Shown here one piece after another: positions 63,748 to 64,000 of a stretch of DNA of 64,000 nt (position 1 is its first letter; each line of letters starts with the position of its first letter). The notes under the pieces were generated by a model that did no database searches, was not told where the DNA came from, and worked only from the letters and a program-made list of their open reading frames with translations. The translations under genes and the position numbers were made by a program. Source of the stretch: Burkholderiales bacterium. Lineage in GTDB: Bacteria; Pseudomonadota; Gammaproteobacteria; Burkholderiales; SG8-39. The stretch is from NCBI GenBank assembly GCA_027493935.1, contig JAOSJV010000010.1, forward strand, positions 248,001 to 312,000, written 5' to 3'.

Positions 63748-64000
63748 GCCCGCGCGGTGCGGGGGGTGGACGAGGCTGCCCACGCGCGGCAAGGCAAGGG
63801 GTACGCGGCGAAAATGCGTCGCACAAACCGAGAACGGAAGCGGGCTCCCGCTCAAGCCCGGATCGGGCCGCGCACCGCGTGGCGGTGCGCATTCCAGGCT
63901 CGTCGTGCCGCGAGCCGCCTGCGCGGCGCGGGCCGCTCCGGGAAGCGCCGAAGGCGCGGTCAGCCCCGGTCGACGCGTGCGCGCCCCCTTCGGTCCGCGC
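63748..64000. other. Right end of the window, no gene seen
   Basis: The 253 bases are GC-rich without a convincing start codon, ribosome-binding site or family match in any frame. The next gene probably lies beyond the edge. Confidence 0.4.

Noticed and set aside
1..64000. tRNA or rRNA genes
   Set aside because: I found no cloverleaf with the conserved T-loop GTTCGAATC pattern and no rRNA-like conserved blocks on either strand.

Overview
The window is about 64 kb of very GC-rich DNA with dense, short-spaced genes. DUF1840- and DUF3563-type proteins, an E. coli-class glutamate-cysteine ligase, MerR, IclR, GntR and Crp regulators, and many TRAP transporters suggest a betaproteobacterium (Burkholderiales/Rhodocyclales-like, possibly environmental or metagenomic). 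This placement is inference. No rRNA, tRNA or CRISPR array was found.

Region 1 (1-12.2 kb) is a toxin-antitoxin accumulation zone. It holds a RelE-like toxin cut by the window edge, a DUF433/DUF5615 pair with an overlapping third gene, a vapBC pair broken by fusion to a nucleotidyltransferase-toxin relic, Phd, RHH and SWIM relics, a DUF2283 gene with an amber stop, and an intact higBA. Two other units lie inside it: a nucleotidyltransferase / SNF2 helicase / SWIM zinc-finger set, and a MerR regulator overlapping a VIT-VWA protein gene.

Region 2 (12.2-34 kb) is mostly chromosomal metabolism and envelope. It has an HHH protein, a Tm-1-like protein with its TIM-barrel partner, pyrophosphatase, a secreted EF-hand protein, a MenD-like / acetoacetate-decarboxylase-like / MaoC-like set, two half-size permeases, a membrane patatin, gshA, an amidase, an M48 protease with two lipoproteins, an XdhC-family protein and MscS.

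Region 3 (35-45.6 kb) looks like a cyclic-nucleotide neighbourhood. A divergent P450 overlaps a class III cyclase/ATPase/TPR gene, which converges on a patatin with a cyclic-nucleotide-binding domain. A Crp/Fnr regulator lies beyond a group II intron.

Region 4 (45.6-63.6 kb) is the most striking part. It has four UbiD-family decarboxylases, two DctPQM TRAP systems and one TAXI-TRAP system, with a GntR and an IclR regulator. A GntR-headed run of nine same-strand genes (gntR-ubiD-TAXI permease-TAXI binding protein-ubiD-dctPQM-ubiD) looks like one transcription unit for taking up and decarboxylating several carboxylic acids. No ubiX (prenyl-FMN synthase) is in the window.

The sequence has about 18 single-base frameshifts in otherwise intact genes, most in short homopolymers, mainly G/C. 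This pattern points to unpolished sequence rather than gene decay. Those genes are annotated across the shift, and each site is listed so it can be checked.
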